A stretch of 5,617 bases of DNA from an uncultured Collinsella sp. (GCA_902388545.1 CABMPS010000132.1:1-5617); one strand, 5' to 3'; positions 1 to 5,044 are shown, numbered from the stretch's first letter. The notes: generated from the sequence alone by a model not told the origin. Numbers and translations: made by a program.

Positions 1-3
1 CCC

Positions 4-22
4 CCGGGGATGTTTCTCCCGG
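4..22 (-). other. possible 3' hairpin beyond glgB
   Basis: CCGGG at 4-8 pairs with CCCGG at 18-22, with one possible extra G-T pair. It lies about 60 bases past the glgB stop in the direction of glgB transcription. It could be the stem of an intrinsic terminator, but any T-tract would lie beyond the window edge, so this cannot be decided here. Confidence 0.25.
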
Positions 23-64
23 AACGGTTATGACTTGTATCCTACGCCTCGTCGGGGCGGGTAA

Positions 65-76
65 TTACAGCTGTAA
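65..76. repeat. 12-bp perfect palindrome after glgB
   Basis: TTACAGCTGTAA is a perfect 12-bp palindrome 8 bases beyond the glgB stop codon. On the plus strand it is followed after two bases by GGTTTTG, which is too weak for a terminator. It could be a small protein-binding site or chance; no function is assigned. Confidence 0.3.
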
Positions 77-84
77 CGGTTTTG

Positions 85-2340
85 TTACGCATCCTTGGCA
101 GACGGCTTAACAGAAGCAGACTTGGTCTTGGTAGCGGCCTTTTTGGCAGCCGGTTTCTTGGCTGCGGCCTTAGCAGCGGGCTTTGCGGCAGCCTTGGCCT
201 TGGTCGTCGTAGCCTTGGCCTTAGCCGGAGCCTCCTTAGCAGCCGCAGGCTTGGGCTTCACCGAAGACATACGCTTTTTGGGCGCAGCCTTGGGCTCCTC
301 GACCACGGGCGGCTTATAGCTGCTGGGACCGCGGCGCTTAAGCACCACGCCTGCCAGACCGGGCACCTTAATCTCAATGGAGTCCATCTGCCCGTTCCAG
401 GGATAGGGCTCGCTCGAGCAGGTGTAGGGCTCTTCGCCGGCATAACCGCTGCCGCCAAACTCGGGACGGTCGGAATCGAAGATGACCTCCCAGTCGCCCT
501 CGCGCGGCACGCCCACGCGGAAACTCTCGTAGCTCGCCGGGTCAAAGTTGATCAGGATCACCAGATCGTCGTCGACGTCCTCGCCCTGACGCACAAAGCT
601 CACGATGGACTGCTTGGAGTTGTCCGCATCGATCCAGGTAAAGCCGTCGTCGGTGTAGCCGCGCTCGTACAGGGCGGGCTCGGCGGTGTACAGGTGGTTG
701 AGCGCCTTGATAAACGCCTGATGATGACGGTGGGTCTCGTACTCCTCGGTCAGGAACCACTGGATGGACTCGTAGTAGCGCCACTCAATAAACTGGCCGA
801 TCTCGTTGCCCATAAAGTTGAGCTTGGCACCGGGGTGCGTCATCTGGTAGAAGGCCAGCGTGCGCAGGCCGGCAAACTGGCGCCACCAGTCGCCCGGCAT
901 GCGGCCGATGAGCGAGCACTTGCCGTGCACGACCTCGTCGTGGCTCAGCGGGCAGATGAAGTTCTCGGTAAAGGCATACATGATGGAGAACGTGAGCAGC
1001 CCGTGGTTGCCGGGGCGCCACGGAAAATCGGTCTGCATGTAGTGCAGGGTGTCGTTCATCCAGCCCATATCCCACTTGTAGTGGAAGCCCAGGCCGCCAT
1101 CCTGCGGCGGGTAGGTCACGAGCGGCCACGCGGTGGACTCCTCGGCCATCATCATGACGTCGGGGTAATGCGCCTCAACAGCGCAGTTGACCTGGCGGAT
1201 AAACGCGCTGGCGTCCAGGTCCTCCTCGGTACCGTACTTGTTGAACTTCTTTTGGCCGGGATCGTCAATACCAAAGTTGAGGTACAGCATGCTGGACACG
1301 CCGTCCATGCGAATGCCGTCAACGTGGAAGTTCTCGAGCCAGTACAGCACGTTGGAGACCAGGAAGGAGCGGACCTCGCCGCGGGCGAAGTCAAACTTGT
1401 GCGTTCCCCAGTTGGGGTGAATCTCGTGCTCAAACAGCATGTGGCCGTTAAAGGTGGCCAGGCCGTGGGCGTCGGCGCAAAAACCGCCGGGCACCCAGTC
1501 CATGATCACGCCGATGCCTGCCTCGTGGCATGCATCGATAAAGTGCATGAGCTGCTGCGGGTTGCCGTAGCGCGACGTGGCGGCATAGTAGCCGGTCGTC
1601 TGATAGCCCCAGGAGCCGTCGAAGGGATGCTCCATCAGCGGCATGACCTCGATATGCGTGTAGCCCATGTCGCGCACGTAGTCCACGAGCTCCACCGACA
1701 GGTCGTCGTAGGTGTAGAACTCGCCGCGCTGCGCGGGGAAGGGATCCATGGGGCCGGGGTAGTTGCCGTACTCGTCCGGCTCGCCCTGCGGCGCGTCGCC
1801 GTGGCGCTTCCACGAGCCAATATGCACCTCGTAGATGTTAAGGGGTTGCGACATGTGGTTATGGCTGGCGCGGCGCTTAAGCCACGCGGCGTCGTTCCAC
1901 TTGTAGCCATCGAGGGTCCACAGCACGCTGGCCGTTCCCGGAGGGCACTCGGCCTTAAAGGCATACGGATCGGCCTTGTAGAGCTTTTCGCCCTCGTGGG
2001 TCTCGATAAGGTACTTATAGAGCTGGCCCTGCTCGGCGCCAGGAATAAAGCCTTCCCAAATAGCGCTCGTATGCATGGGCACCAGCGGGTTGGCTTGTTC
2101 ATCCCAGCCGTTAAATTCGCCAATGACGTGGACGCTCTTTACGTCGGGCGCCCAAACGCAAAAGCGCCAGCCGCGCGTACGGTTCTGCGTGTCGGGATGC
2201 GCGCCCATCTTTTCCCAGCTGCGCTCCCACATGCCAATGCCAAACAGGTAGACATCGTCCTTGGAGAGCTCCGGTGCGTGCGGGGCGGCCTTACGGGTAG
2301 CGGGTTTTTTGGTTGCTGGCTTTAGCTTTGTATCGCTCAC
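85..2340 (-). CDS. glgB: 1,4-alpha-glucan (glycogen) branching enzyme, GH13, with Lys/Ala-rich C-terminal tail
   Basis: The enzyme makes alpha-1,6 branches by moving segments of alpha-1,4-glucan during cytosolic glycogen synthesis. Residues are numbered from the GTG at 2340 (751 aa). A basic N-terminal segment (1-25) comes first. A CBM48-type domain (about 56-150) follows, with the IGEFNGWD motif. The GH13 barrel shows GYQTTGYYAATSRYG (245-259), region I DWVPGGF (281-287), region II GIRMD (Arg344, nucleophile Asp346), region III MAEEST (acid/base Glu400) and region IV LSHDEVVHG (His467, Asp468). A C-terminal all-beta domain ends near 670. Two oddities stand out. Region I has Gly286 where branching enzymes normally have His (H340 in E. 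coli GlgB). About 70 extra Lys/Ala/Pro residues follow the domain end. Start choice: GTG 2340 has GGGA six bases upstream, whereas the in-frame ATGs at 2355 and 2352 have no well-placed ribosome site. The family call is very secure; the start is less so. Confidence 0.95.
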   Translation of the reverse strand: MSDTKLKPATKKPATRKAAPHAPELSKDDVYLFGIGMWERSWEKMGAHPDTQNRTRGWRFCVWAPDVKSVHVIGEFNGWDEQANPLVPMHTSAIWEGFIPGAEQGQLYKYLIETHEGEKLYKADPYAFKAECPPGTASVLWTLDGYKWNDAAWLKRRASHNHMSQPLNIYEVHIGSWKRHGDAPQGEPDEYGNYPGPMDPFPAQRGEFYTYDDLSVELVDYVRDMGYTHIEVMPLMEHPFDGSWGYQTTGYYAATSRYGNPQQLMHFIDACHEAGIGVIMDWVPGGFCADAHGLATFNGHMLFEHEIHPNWGTHKFDFARGEVRSFLVSNVLYWLENFHVDGIRMDGVSSMLYLNFGIDDPGQKKFNKYGTEEDLDASAFIRQVNCAVEAHYPDVMMMAEESTAWPLVTYPPQDGGLGFHYKWDMGWMNDTLHYMQTDFPWRPGNHGLLTFSIMYAFTENFICPLSHDEVVHGKCSLIGRMPGDWWRQFAGLRTLAFYQMTHPGAKLNFMGNEIGQFIEWRYYESIQWFLTEEYETHRHHQAFIKALNHLYTAEPALYERGYTDDGFTWIDADNSKQSIVSFVRQGEDVDDDLVILINFDPASYESFRVGVPREGDWEVIFDSDRPEFGGSGYAGEEPYTCSSEPYPWNGQMDSIEIKVPGLAGVVLKRRGPSSYKPPVVEEPKAAPKKRMSSVKPKPAAAKEAPAKAKATTTKAKAAAKPAAKAAAKKPAAKKAATKTKSASVKPSAKDA
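88..300 (-). other. histone H1-like Lys/Ala-rich tail coded at the 3' end of glgB
   Basis: This segment codes for the last 71 residues of GlgB. Of these about 20 are Lys and about 25 Ala, the rest mostly Pro, Thr and Ser, in short units such as KAAAKPAAKAAAKKPAAKK. There are hardly any acidic or aromatic residues, so it should be disordered and strongly positive. Such tails are familiar from histone H1, actinobacterial HupB/HU and other nucleic-acid-binding proteins, and are not part of ordinary GlgB. The reading frame is continuous with the enzyme and closes with a normal TAA, so it is not a frameshift product as the sequence stands. Confidence 0.85.
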
Positions 2341-2406
2341 GTTTGATCCCATCATGACGCGGCAGCGTGTTGCCTTGGTGACTAGATGCGAAAGGTCCAA
2401 GGCTGC

Positions 2407-2442
2407 ACGAATCGAAGGGACGGCGATAGTTCTATGATTCGT
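2407..2442 (-). promoter_or_regulatory. inverted repeat in the glgB leader (proximal)
   Basis: ACGAATC at 2407-2413 and GATTCGT at 2436-2442 are perfect 7-bp inverted repeats 22 bases apart, about 70-100 bases upstream of the glgB start. In a glgB transcript they would form a hairpin, and they share two bases with the next inverted repeat. I see no clear promoter hexamers for glgB, so it is uncertain whether this is transcribed leader or DNA operator. Confidence 0.4.
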
Positions 2443-2466
2443 TCCACCTCGCGTGCTCGGTGGAAC
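2441..2466. promoter_or_regulatory. inverted repeat GTTCCACC-N10-GGTGGAAC
   Basis: A perfect 8-bp inverted repeat with a 10-bp spacer sits 100-126 bp upstream of glgB. The 18-bp centre-to-centre spacing of the half-sites is compatible with a dimeric regulator, or it may act as an RNA hairpin in the glgB leader. It abuts the preceding repeat, with AC shared. No regulator is encoded in this window. Confidence 0.45.
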
Positions 2467-2576
2467 TTTCGGCACGAAATACGATAACACCTGTCCGTTA
2501 CTTTTATGGAGAAAAGTGGATTTGCGACGGTGTTTAATCGGCGAGCGCCATGTTTAGACCACTGGCAGAATTGCGA

Positions 2577-2602
2577 TGGTAAAACTCTTGACAGTTTTAC
2601 CA
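2577..2602. promoter_or_regulatory. operator-like inverted pair 1, TGGTAAAAC-N8-GTTTTACCA
   Basis: TGGTAAAAC at 2577-2585 and GTTTTACCA at 2594-2602 are perfect 9-bp inverted repeats. The 8-base spacer contains TTGACA (2588-2593), a consensus -35 hexamer, so a bound protein would directly cover the promoter. A repressor operator for the downstream HAD/thiamine kinase unit is the simplest reading. A hairpin in a divergent transcript is possible but less likely. Confidence 0.6.
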
Positions 2603-2616
2603 ATTAGGGTTTCAAG
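2588..2616 (+). promoter_or_regulatory. candidate promoter of the HAD gene unit
   Basis: A perfect TTGACA (2588-2593) is followed at 17 bp by TTCAAG (2611-2616), which matches the -10 consensus at only three of six positions. Transcription would start near 2623, giving a leader of about 60 bases. The strong -35 and the weak -10, with operator-like repeats around and downstream, fit a regulated promoter. The -10 assignment is uncertain. Confidence 0.4.
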
Positions 2617-2633
2617 ATTGTTAGTCTGACGTT

Positions 2634-2664
2634 TGGTAAAACGTTTTTAGCAGGATGTTTACCA
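2634..2664. promoter_or_regulatory. operator-like inverted pair 2, TGGTAAAAC ... GTTTACCA
   Basis: A second exact copy of TGGTAAAAC (2634-2642) is followed 14 bases later by GTTTACCA (2657-2664), the same inverted half-site with one T fewer. The left copy also sits in the palindromic core AAAACGTTTT (2638-2647), centred on CG as in many LacI/GalR-family operators. It lies between the candidate promoter and the HAD gene start, a usual place for a second operator. Confidence 0.55.
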
Positions 2665-2686
2665 TTTGACATTGAAAGGTTCGTAT

Positions 2687-3376
2687 ATGTCCCAGACCGC
2701 CGCTCCCAATGTCGCTTTTATTTTCGATTGCGACGGCACACTGGTTAATAGCACCCCCGTTTGGGCTTATGCTCAGCCAGAGTTATTGCACCACCATGGT
2801 GTCGACGTGACGGTCGATGATTTTGCCCAATTTGAGCATTTGTCGCTTGAGGACGAGTGCCAGGCCTACCACGACACGTGGGGCATTGGCGCGAATGGCG
2901 AGGAGCTGTATCGCGAGCTTAGCGACATCCTGATCGATGGCTACTCCAAGGTGCCGCCGCGCGAGGGGCTCCTGGCGTTTTTGGAGCAGGCGAAGGCGGC
3001 AGGCATTGCCATGTGCGTGGCTACGTCCACGCCGGCCGAGCTGGTGCAGTCTGCGCTCGCTGGTGCCGGGCTCGACGCCTACATGGAGTTTGTTACCACG
3101 ACGGGCGAGGCGGGGCGCTCCAAGCAGTTCCCCGATGTGTACGAGCTGGCGCTGCGCCGTCTGGAGGAGCGCCATGGGTACCAGTTTGACCGCGCATGGG
3201 TGTTTGAGGACGCGGTCTTTGGCCTAAAGAGCTCTGGCTCCGCCGGCTTCAAGCGCGTGGGCATCTATGACCCGCACGGCCGCATGAAGCGCGACGATGT
3301 GCGCGCCAACTGCGATATCTTTATTGACAGCTATGAGGACCTGGATCTGGCCCGTGTGCTTTCGTTTGAGGGATAG
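2687..3376 (+). CDS. HAD superfamily hydrolase, subfamily IA (beta-phosphoglucomutase/phosphatase-like)
   Basis: This 229-aa cytosolic protein has all HAD motifs in order. Motif I is FDCDGTLV, with nucleophile Asp14 and acid/base Asp16. Motif II is VATST (Thr113/Ser114). Motif III is Lys146 in GRSKQFPD, and motif IV is FEDAVFGLKSS (Glu174, Asp175). A helical cap sits between motifs I and II (about 20-90), as in subfamily IA enzymes that act on small phosphorylated compounds. The substrate cannot be read from the sequence: beta-phosphoglucomutase, sugar-phosphate phosphatase and nucleotide or vitamin-phosphate phosphatase are all possible. Start: the ATG at 2687 has GAAAGG (2674-2679) seven bases upstream, and the upstream in-frame TTG (2666) has no such site. 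The next gene follows after nine bases, so the two are very probably co-transcribed, which makes a role in thiamine-phosphate metabolism conceivable but unproven. The upstream operator-like repeats suggest repression. Confidence 0.88.
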   Translation: MSQTAAPNVAFIFDCDGTLVNSTPVWAYAQPELLHHHGVDVTVDDFAQFEHLSLEDECQAYHDTWGIGANGEELYRELSDILIDGYSKVPPREGLLAFLEQAKAAGIAMCVATSTPAELVQSALAGAGLDAYMEFVTTTGEAGRSKQFPDVYELALRRLEERHGYQFDRAWVFEDAVFGLKSSGSAGFKRVGIYDPHGRMKRDDVRANCDIFIDSYEDLDLARVLSFEG

Positions 3377-3385
3377 GCGAGGGCT

Positions 3386-4027
3386 GTGGGTTCCAAAGTA
3401 TTAGTGGCCTGCGGCTCGCCCTTGGTGGCGAGCGCGGATCTGTTGCGTAGGCTAACGGGGGAGTGCGACCACGTTGTCGCCGTGGACCGCGGACTCGATG
3501 CGCTGTTGGGCGCGGGGCTAGGCTGCGACGTGTATGTAGGAGATGCCGACACGGTGAGTGATGCGGGTCGCGCACTAGTCGATGCCGCCGAAGCCTTTGA
3601 GGTGGAGCGCCACGACCCCTACAAGGACTATACGGATCTGGCGCTGGCGCTCGATTCCGTCCGCGGTCGCTGGCCGGGTGCCGAAGTAGTTGCGACTTGC
3701 GCTACGGGCGGCCGCCCGGATATGGCCCTGTCTGTGTTAGGGCTATTGGCAGGCTATGCGGACGCCCCCGTCTGGATCGAAGAAGACGAAGTGACGGCCA
3801 GAATCCTGCACCAGGACGAGACCTGGACCATCGAGGGCGCCGAGGGCAAAACCTTCTCCATCATCGCCATATCCCCCAACACCGAGGTTAGCGAGCATGG
3901 CTTAGAGTGGGAACTAGATCACAGCCCCCTAGCCCTACTAGCCGACACCGGCATCAGCAACATAGTCCGATCCACCGCAGAGATCGAAGTCCACACCGGC
4001 ACCGCCATCGCTTACCTTTACAAGTAG
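3386..4027 (+). CDS. thiN: thiamine pyrophosphokinase (thiamine diphosphokinase)
   Basis: The enzyme transfers pyrophosphate from ATP to thiamine, making thiamine diphosphate in one step, which lets a cell use salvaged thiamine. The 213-aa length is normal for the family. Recognisable blocks are AVDRGLDALLGAG (32-44, the usual A-D-G-G/R-A region), VGDADT (51-56, usually GDFDS, with both metal-binding Asp kept), KDYTDLALAL (80-89, usually K-D-x-T-D-x-x-x-A-L), TGGRPDMAL (107-115, usually GGRxDH), and HGLEWELDHSPL with TGISN (188-192) in the C-terminal thiamine-binding sandwich domain. Small departures are Ala for Phe in GDFDS and Met for His after GGRxD. The GTG start at 3386 is chosen because the protein begins at the expected first beta strand. 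Purine-rich GAGGGATAGGCGAGGG lies just upstream, overlapping the HAD stop region. It is the second gene of the HAD unit. The symbol thiN follows the Bacillus convention. Confidence 0.87.
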   Translation: MGSKVLVACGSPLVASADLLRRLTGECDHVVAVDRGLDALLGAGLGCDVYVGDADTVSDAGRALVDAAEAFEVERHDPYKDYTDLALALDSVRGRWPGAEVVATCATGGRPDMALSVLGLLAGYADAPVWIEEDEVTARILHQDETWTIEGAEGKTFSIIAISPNTEVSEHGLEWELDHSPLALLADTGISNIVRSTAEIEVHTGTAIAYLYK

Positions 4028-4041
4028 GGACCATCGCATCA

Positions 4042-4116
4042 GGGTTTTATCGGGACGGTGGATAGAAATAATCGCTCGAAGAGTGATTATTTCTATCCAC
4101 CGTCCCAGGAAAACCC
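4042..4116. repeat. long near-perfect palindrome (REP/MITE-like or large hairpin)
   Basis: A 22-bp perfect inverted repeat (4052-4073 with 4085-4106, outer end GGGACGG) extends inward by a G-T pair and CTC/GAG to a GAA loop (4078-4080). After a 3x3 mismatch it extends outward with GGGTTTT (4042-4048) and AAAACCC (4110-4116). That gives about 33 pairs in 75 bases. No T-tract follows on either strand, so it is not a standard intrinsic terminator, although it may block transcription leaving thiN, whose stop is 14 bases away. The perfect arms and GGGAC ends recall short palindromes spread by REP-associated IS200-type transposases. That is an inference from shape. Confidence 0.8.
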
Positions 4117-4147
4117 GTAAGGCGGAAAATCAATTCAAAATTCCCCC

Positions 4148-4176
4148 TTGCATCCCCGAAGATCTTCCCCTATAGT
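4148..4176 (+). promoter_or_regulatory. tRNA-Ala promoter
   Basis: TTGCAT (4148-4153) and TATAGT (4171-4176) are close to the sigma-70/SigA hexamers, with an ideal 17-bp spacer. The predicted start, near 4183, is about seven bases before the mature tRNA 5' end. The location between the long palindrome and the tRNA makes this a convincing dedicated tRNA promoter. Confidence 0.8.
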
Positions 4177-4189
4177 ACTACCTCGTCAC

Positions 4190-4265
4190 GGGGGCGTAGC
4201 TCAGCTGGGAGAGCGCTTGACTGGCAGTCAAGAGGTCAGGGGTTCGATCCCCCTCGTCTCCACCA
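4190..4265 (+). tRNA. tRNA-Ala(GGC)
   Basis: A 76-nt cloverleaf is complete. The acceptor stem is GGGGGCG (4190-4196) with CGTCTCC (4255-4261), and TA follows at positions 8-9. The D arm is GCTC/GAGC. The anticodon arm CTTGA-CTGGCAG-TCAAG has anticodon GGC, which reads GCC and GCU alanine codons. The T arm is AGGGG-TTCGATC-CCCCT, followed by the discriminator A and an encoded CCA. The third acceptor pair is G3-U70, the main identity element for alanyl-tRNA synthetase, so anticodon and identity agree. It has its own promoter upstream and a strong terminator ten bases downstream, so it is a single-gene unit. Confidence 0.97.
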
Positions 4266-4275
4266 TCGTGAATGC

Positions 4276-4306
4276 AAAGGCCTTCGGAATTCCGAAGGCC
4301 TTTTTT
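4276..4306 (+). terminator. intrinsic terminator of the tRNA-Ala gene
   Basis: A perfect 28-bp palindrome (4276-4303) contains AAGGCCTTCGG and its complement CCGAAGGCCTT around AATT, and runs into T6 (4301-4306). The mirrored A-run at 4276-4278 gives it some potential on the minus strand too. It closes the tRNA unit and isolates the downstream leader region. Confidence 0.93.
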
Positions 4307-4385
4307 CATGCGAAAACACCACACGCCACTAACCCCACCTACGCCAACAAAATGTTGCACAATTAATTTCCCATGTCTGTACATA

Positions 4386-4400
4386 GTTTGTTAGACAAAC
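4386..4400. promoter_or_regulatory. small inverted repeat GTTTGT-TAG-ACAAAC
   Basis: A perfect 6-bp inverted repeat with a 3-base centre lies in AT-rich DNA 20 bases after TTGCAC (4355-4360), a possible -35-like hexamer without a good -10. It resembles a dimeric regulator site. No nearby gene confirms this. Confidence 0.35.
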
Positions 4401-4574
4401 GCAATTACCAGTGCAGCTCGACGTTCCATTTGTGCTTCAGGAGCATCCCTAACCACCGCTCGCACCCTAATAACCAGCAGCAACGTGAACAACATCCCAA
4501 AACAACCCCCTTAAGCACGTCAAATGAACGATATGTTGTCCAACACAACCCAAATCAGTTTCGCTATCAGCTTG

Positions 4575-4583
4575 TGCTATGAT
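4575..4583 (+). promoter_or_regulatory. extended -10 promoter candidate upstream of loaP-like gene
   Basis: TGCTATGAT is an extended -10 element: TGn followed by TATGAT, five of six consensus bases. No good -35 lies 16-18 bp upstream, which is acceptable for extended -10 promoters. Transcription would start near 4590, so the loaP-like gene would have a leader of about 455 bases. Confidence 0.5.
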
Positions 4584-4700
4584 ACTTAGCGTTACATGAG
4601 TTCAACTGTGCTCACGGCTCCAGCAAGCCGCAAAGCGCAGGGTCGATCAGTATCCGGCCGTAACGGCGGTGCCAAAAAATCCACGAGCTCCAATAGCGTC

Positions 4701-4729
4701 GTCATGGGTATCATACGAATGACTTTTTT
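4701..4729 (+). terminator. weak terminator-like hairpin in the loaP leader
   Basis: GTCAT (4701-4705) pairs with ATGAC (4719-4723), and TTTTTT (4724-4729) follows directly. A further GTA/TAC pairing is possible across a purine 2x2 internal loop. The stem is short and AU-rich, so it would be a poor or conditional terminator. It is listed because its geometry is right and it lies in the leader of an antiterminator gene. Confidence 0.3.
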
Positions 4730-4942
4730 GCCTATGTGCAAGCTGTTCTTTCGAATCGATATTTATGACAATTCGCAGCAGTGCTACAGATGTTTGCGTG
4801 CGTTCCAGTTTTTTACCCGCTTGACTGGGCCGCACGCAGCCAGCTGGAGTCGCGGTCATTTTGCGATACACGTCCGCGTCTCTAGCCACTGCACTCATAC
4901 ATACCGTTCACGGTGGGGCAGAGCCACGTGCTTGTCTAACTG

Positions 4943-5015
4943 GGCTCAGGGTTTGAATATGGAGCGCCTTCGCGCACAAGCGCCCTGGCGAAGCCATACC
5001 CAAACCCCGTGAGCC
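4943..5015 (+). promoter_or_regulatory. long-armed RNA hairpin in the loaP leader
   Basis: Nested pairings form one extended structure. GGCTCA (4943-4948) pairs with TGAGCC (5010-5015), and GGGTTTG (4949-4955) with CAAACCC (5001-5007), with a two-base CG bulge. After a 2x2 AA/CC loop, TATGG (4958-4962) pairs with CCATA (4994-4998). Inside these, CTTC (4968-4971) pairs with GAAG (4990-4993) and GCGC-ACAA-GCGC forms the tip. It ends 15 bases before the loaP-like Shine-Dalgarno and has no T-tract, so it is not a terminator. A role in autoregulation or in loading an antitermination factor is inferred from position. GAGCC at 4921-4925 can compete for GGCTC at 4943-4947. Confidence 0.55.
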
Positions 5016-5029
5016 ACACGTAAGACAGC

Positions 5030-5036
5030 AAGGGGG
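5030..5036 (+). promoter_or_regulatory. Shine-Dalgarno that fixes the loaP-like start
   Basis: AAGGGGG at 5030-5036 is the only purine-rich site here. It overlaps the first in-frame GTG (5036) and is too close to the second (5039). It leaves eight bases to the third GTG (5045), which is therefore the preferred start. Confidence 0.7.
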
Positions 5037-5044
5037 TGGTGCTC

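Larger units (their letters stand above)
4307..5044 (+). other. long intergenic region: upstream and leader DNA of the loaP-like gene
   Basis: These 738 bases hold no gene I can support. The first part (to about 4590) is richer in A, C and T and contains the small palindrome at 4386-4400. An extended -10 promoter candidate lies at 4575-4583. The remaining roughly 450 bases would be transcribed leader, with a weak terminator-like hairpin (4701-4729), a T6 stretch in GTTTTTTACC near 4808-4817, and a long structured element (4943-5015). Open frames of up to 138 codons occur but have no ribosome site and no recognisable protein. A long, structured leader fits a gene that controls transcription elongation. 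Confidence 0.6.

Noticed and set aside
45..59. CGCC/GGCG stem downstream of glgB as its terminator
   Set aside because: The stem has only four pairs and no T-tract on the minus strand.
82..2325. A 747-codon open frame on the plus strand antisense to glgB
   Set aside because: It mirrors glgB almost end to end. Its Leu/Gly/Val/Ala/His-rich, low-complexity product is what antisense reading of a high-GC, strongly codon-biased gene gives. It matches no family I recognise, while the minus strand carries every GH13 motif.
2416..2430. GGGACGGCGATAG resembles GGGACGGTGGATAG of the 4042-4116 palindrome
   Set aside because: The match is short, contains a gap and lacks the second arm. It is more likely chance than a second copy of the repeat.
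2666..2671. A second TTGACA just before the HAD gene taken as a promoter
   Set aside because: A -10 at normal spacing would lie inside the start codon region, and the hexamer overlaps the ribosome-site area, so it cannot drive this gene in the usual way.
2490..2687. A thiamine diphosphate riboswitch upstream of the HAD/thiamine kinase unit
   Set aside because: I looked for the conserved CUGAGA and ACCUGA-type motifs and found neither. The region instead holds the TGGTAAA repeats.
4148..4384. Small open frames on both strands across the tRNA-Ala gene
   Set aside because: They are translations of the tRNA and its terminator. The familiar GVAQLGERLTGSQEVRGS-type peptide is a common mis-annotation of tRNA genes.
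4373..4582. A 69-codon open frame after the tRNA terminator
   Set aside because: There is no ribosome site, and the Gln/Asn/His/Ser-rich product reflects AT/C-rich intergenic composition.
4596..5012. A 138-codon open frame in the loaP leader
   Set aside because: There is no ribosome site before its ATG, which is only 12 bases after the candidate -10. The product, Ser/Arg/Cys-rich with many rare codons (AGA, ATA, CGA), resembles no known family, and its 3' part lies in the long hairpin. A decayed gene remains possible.
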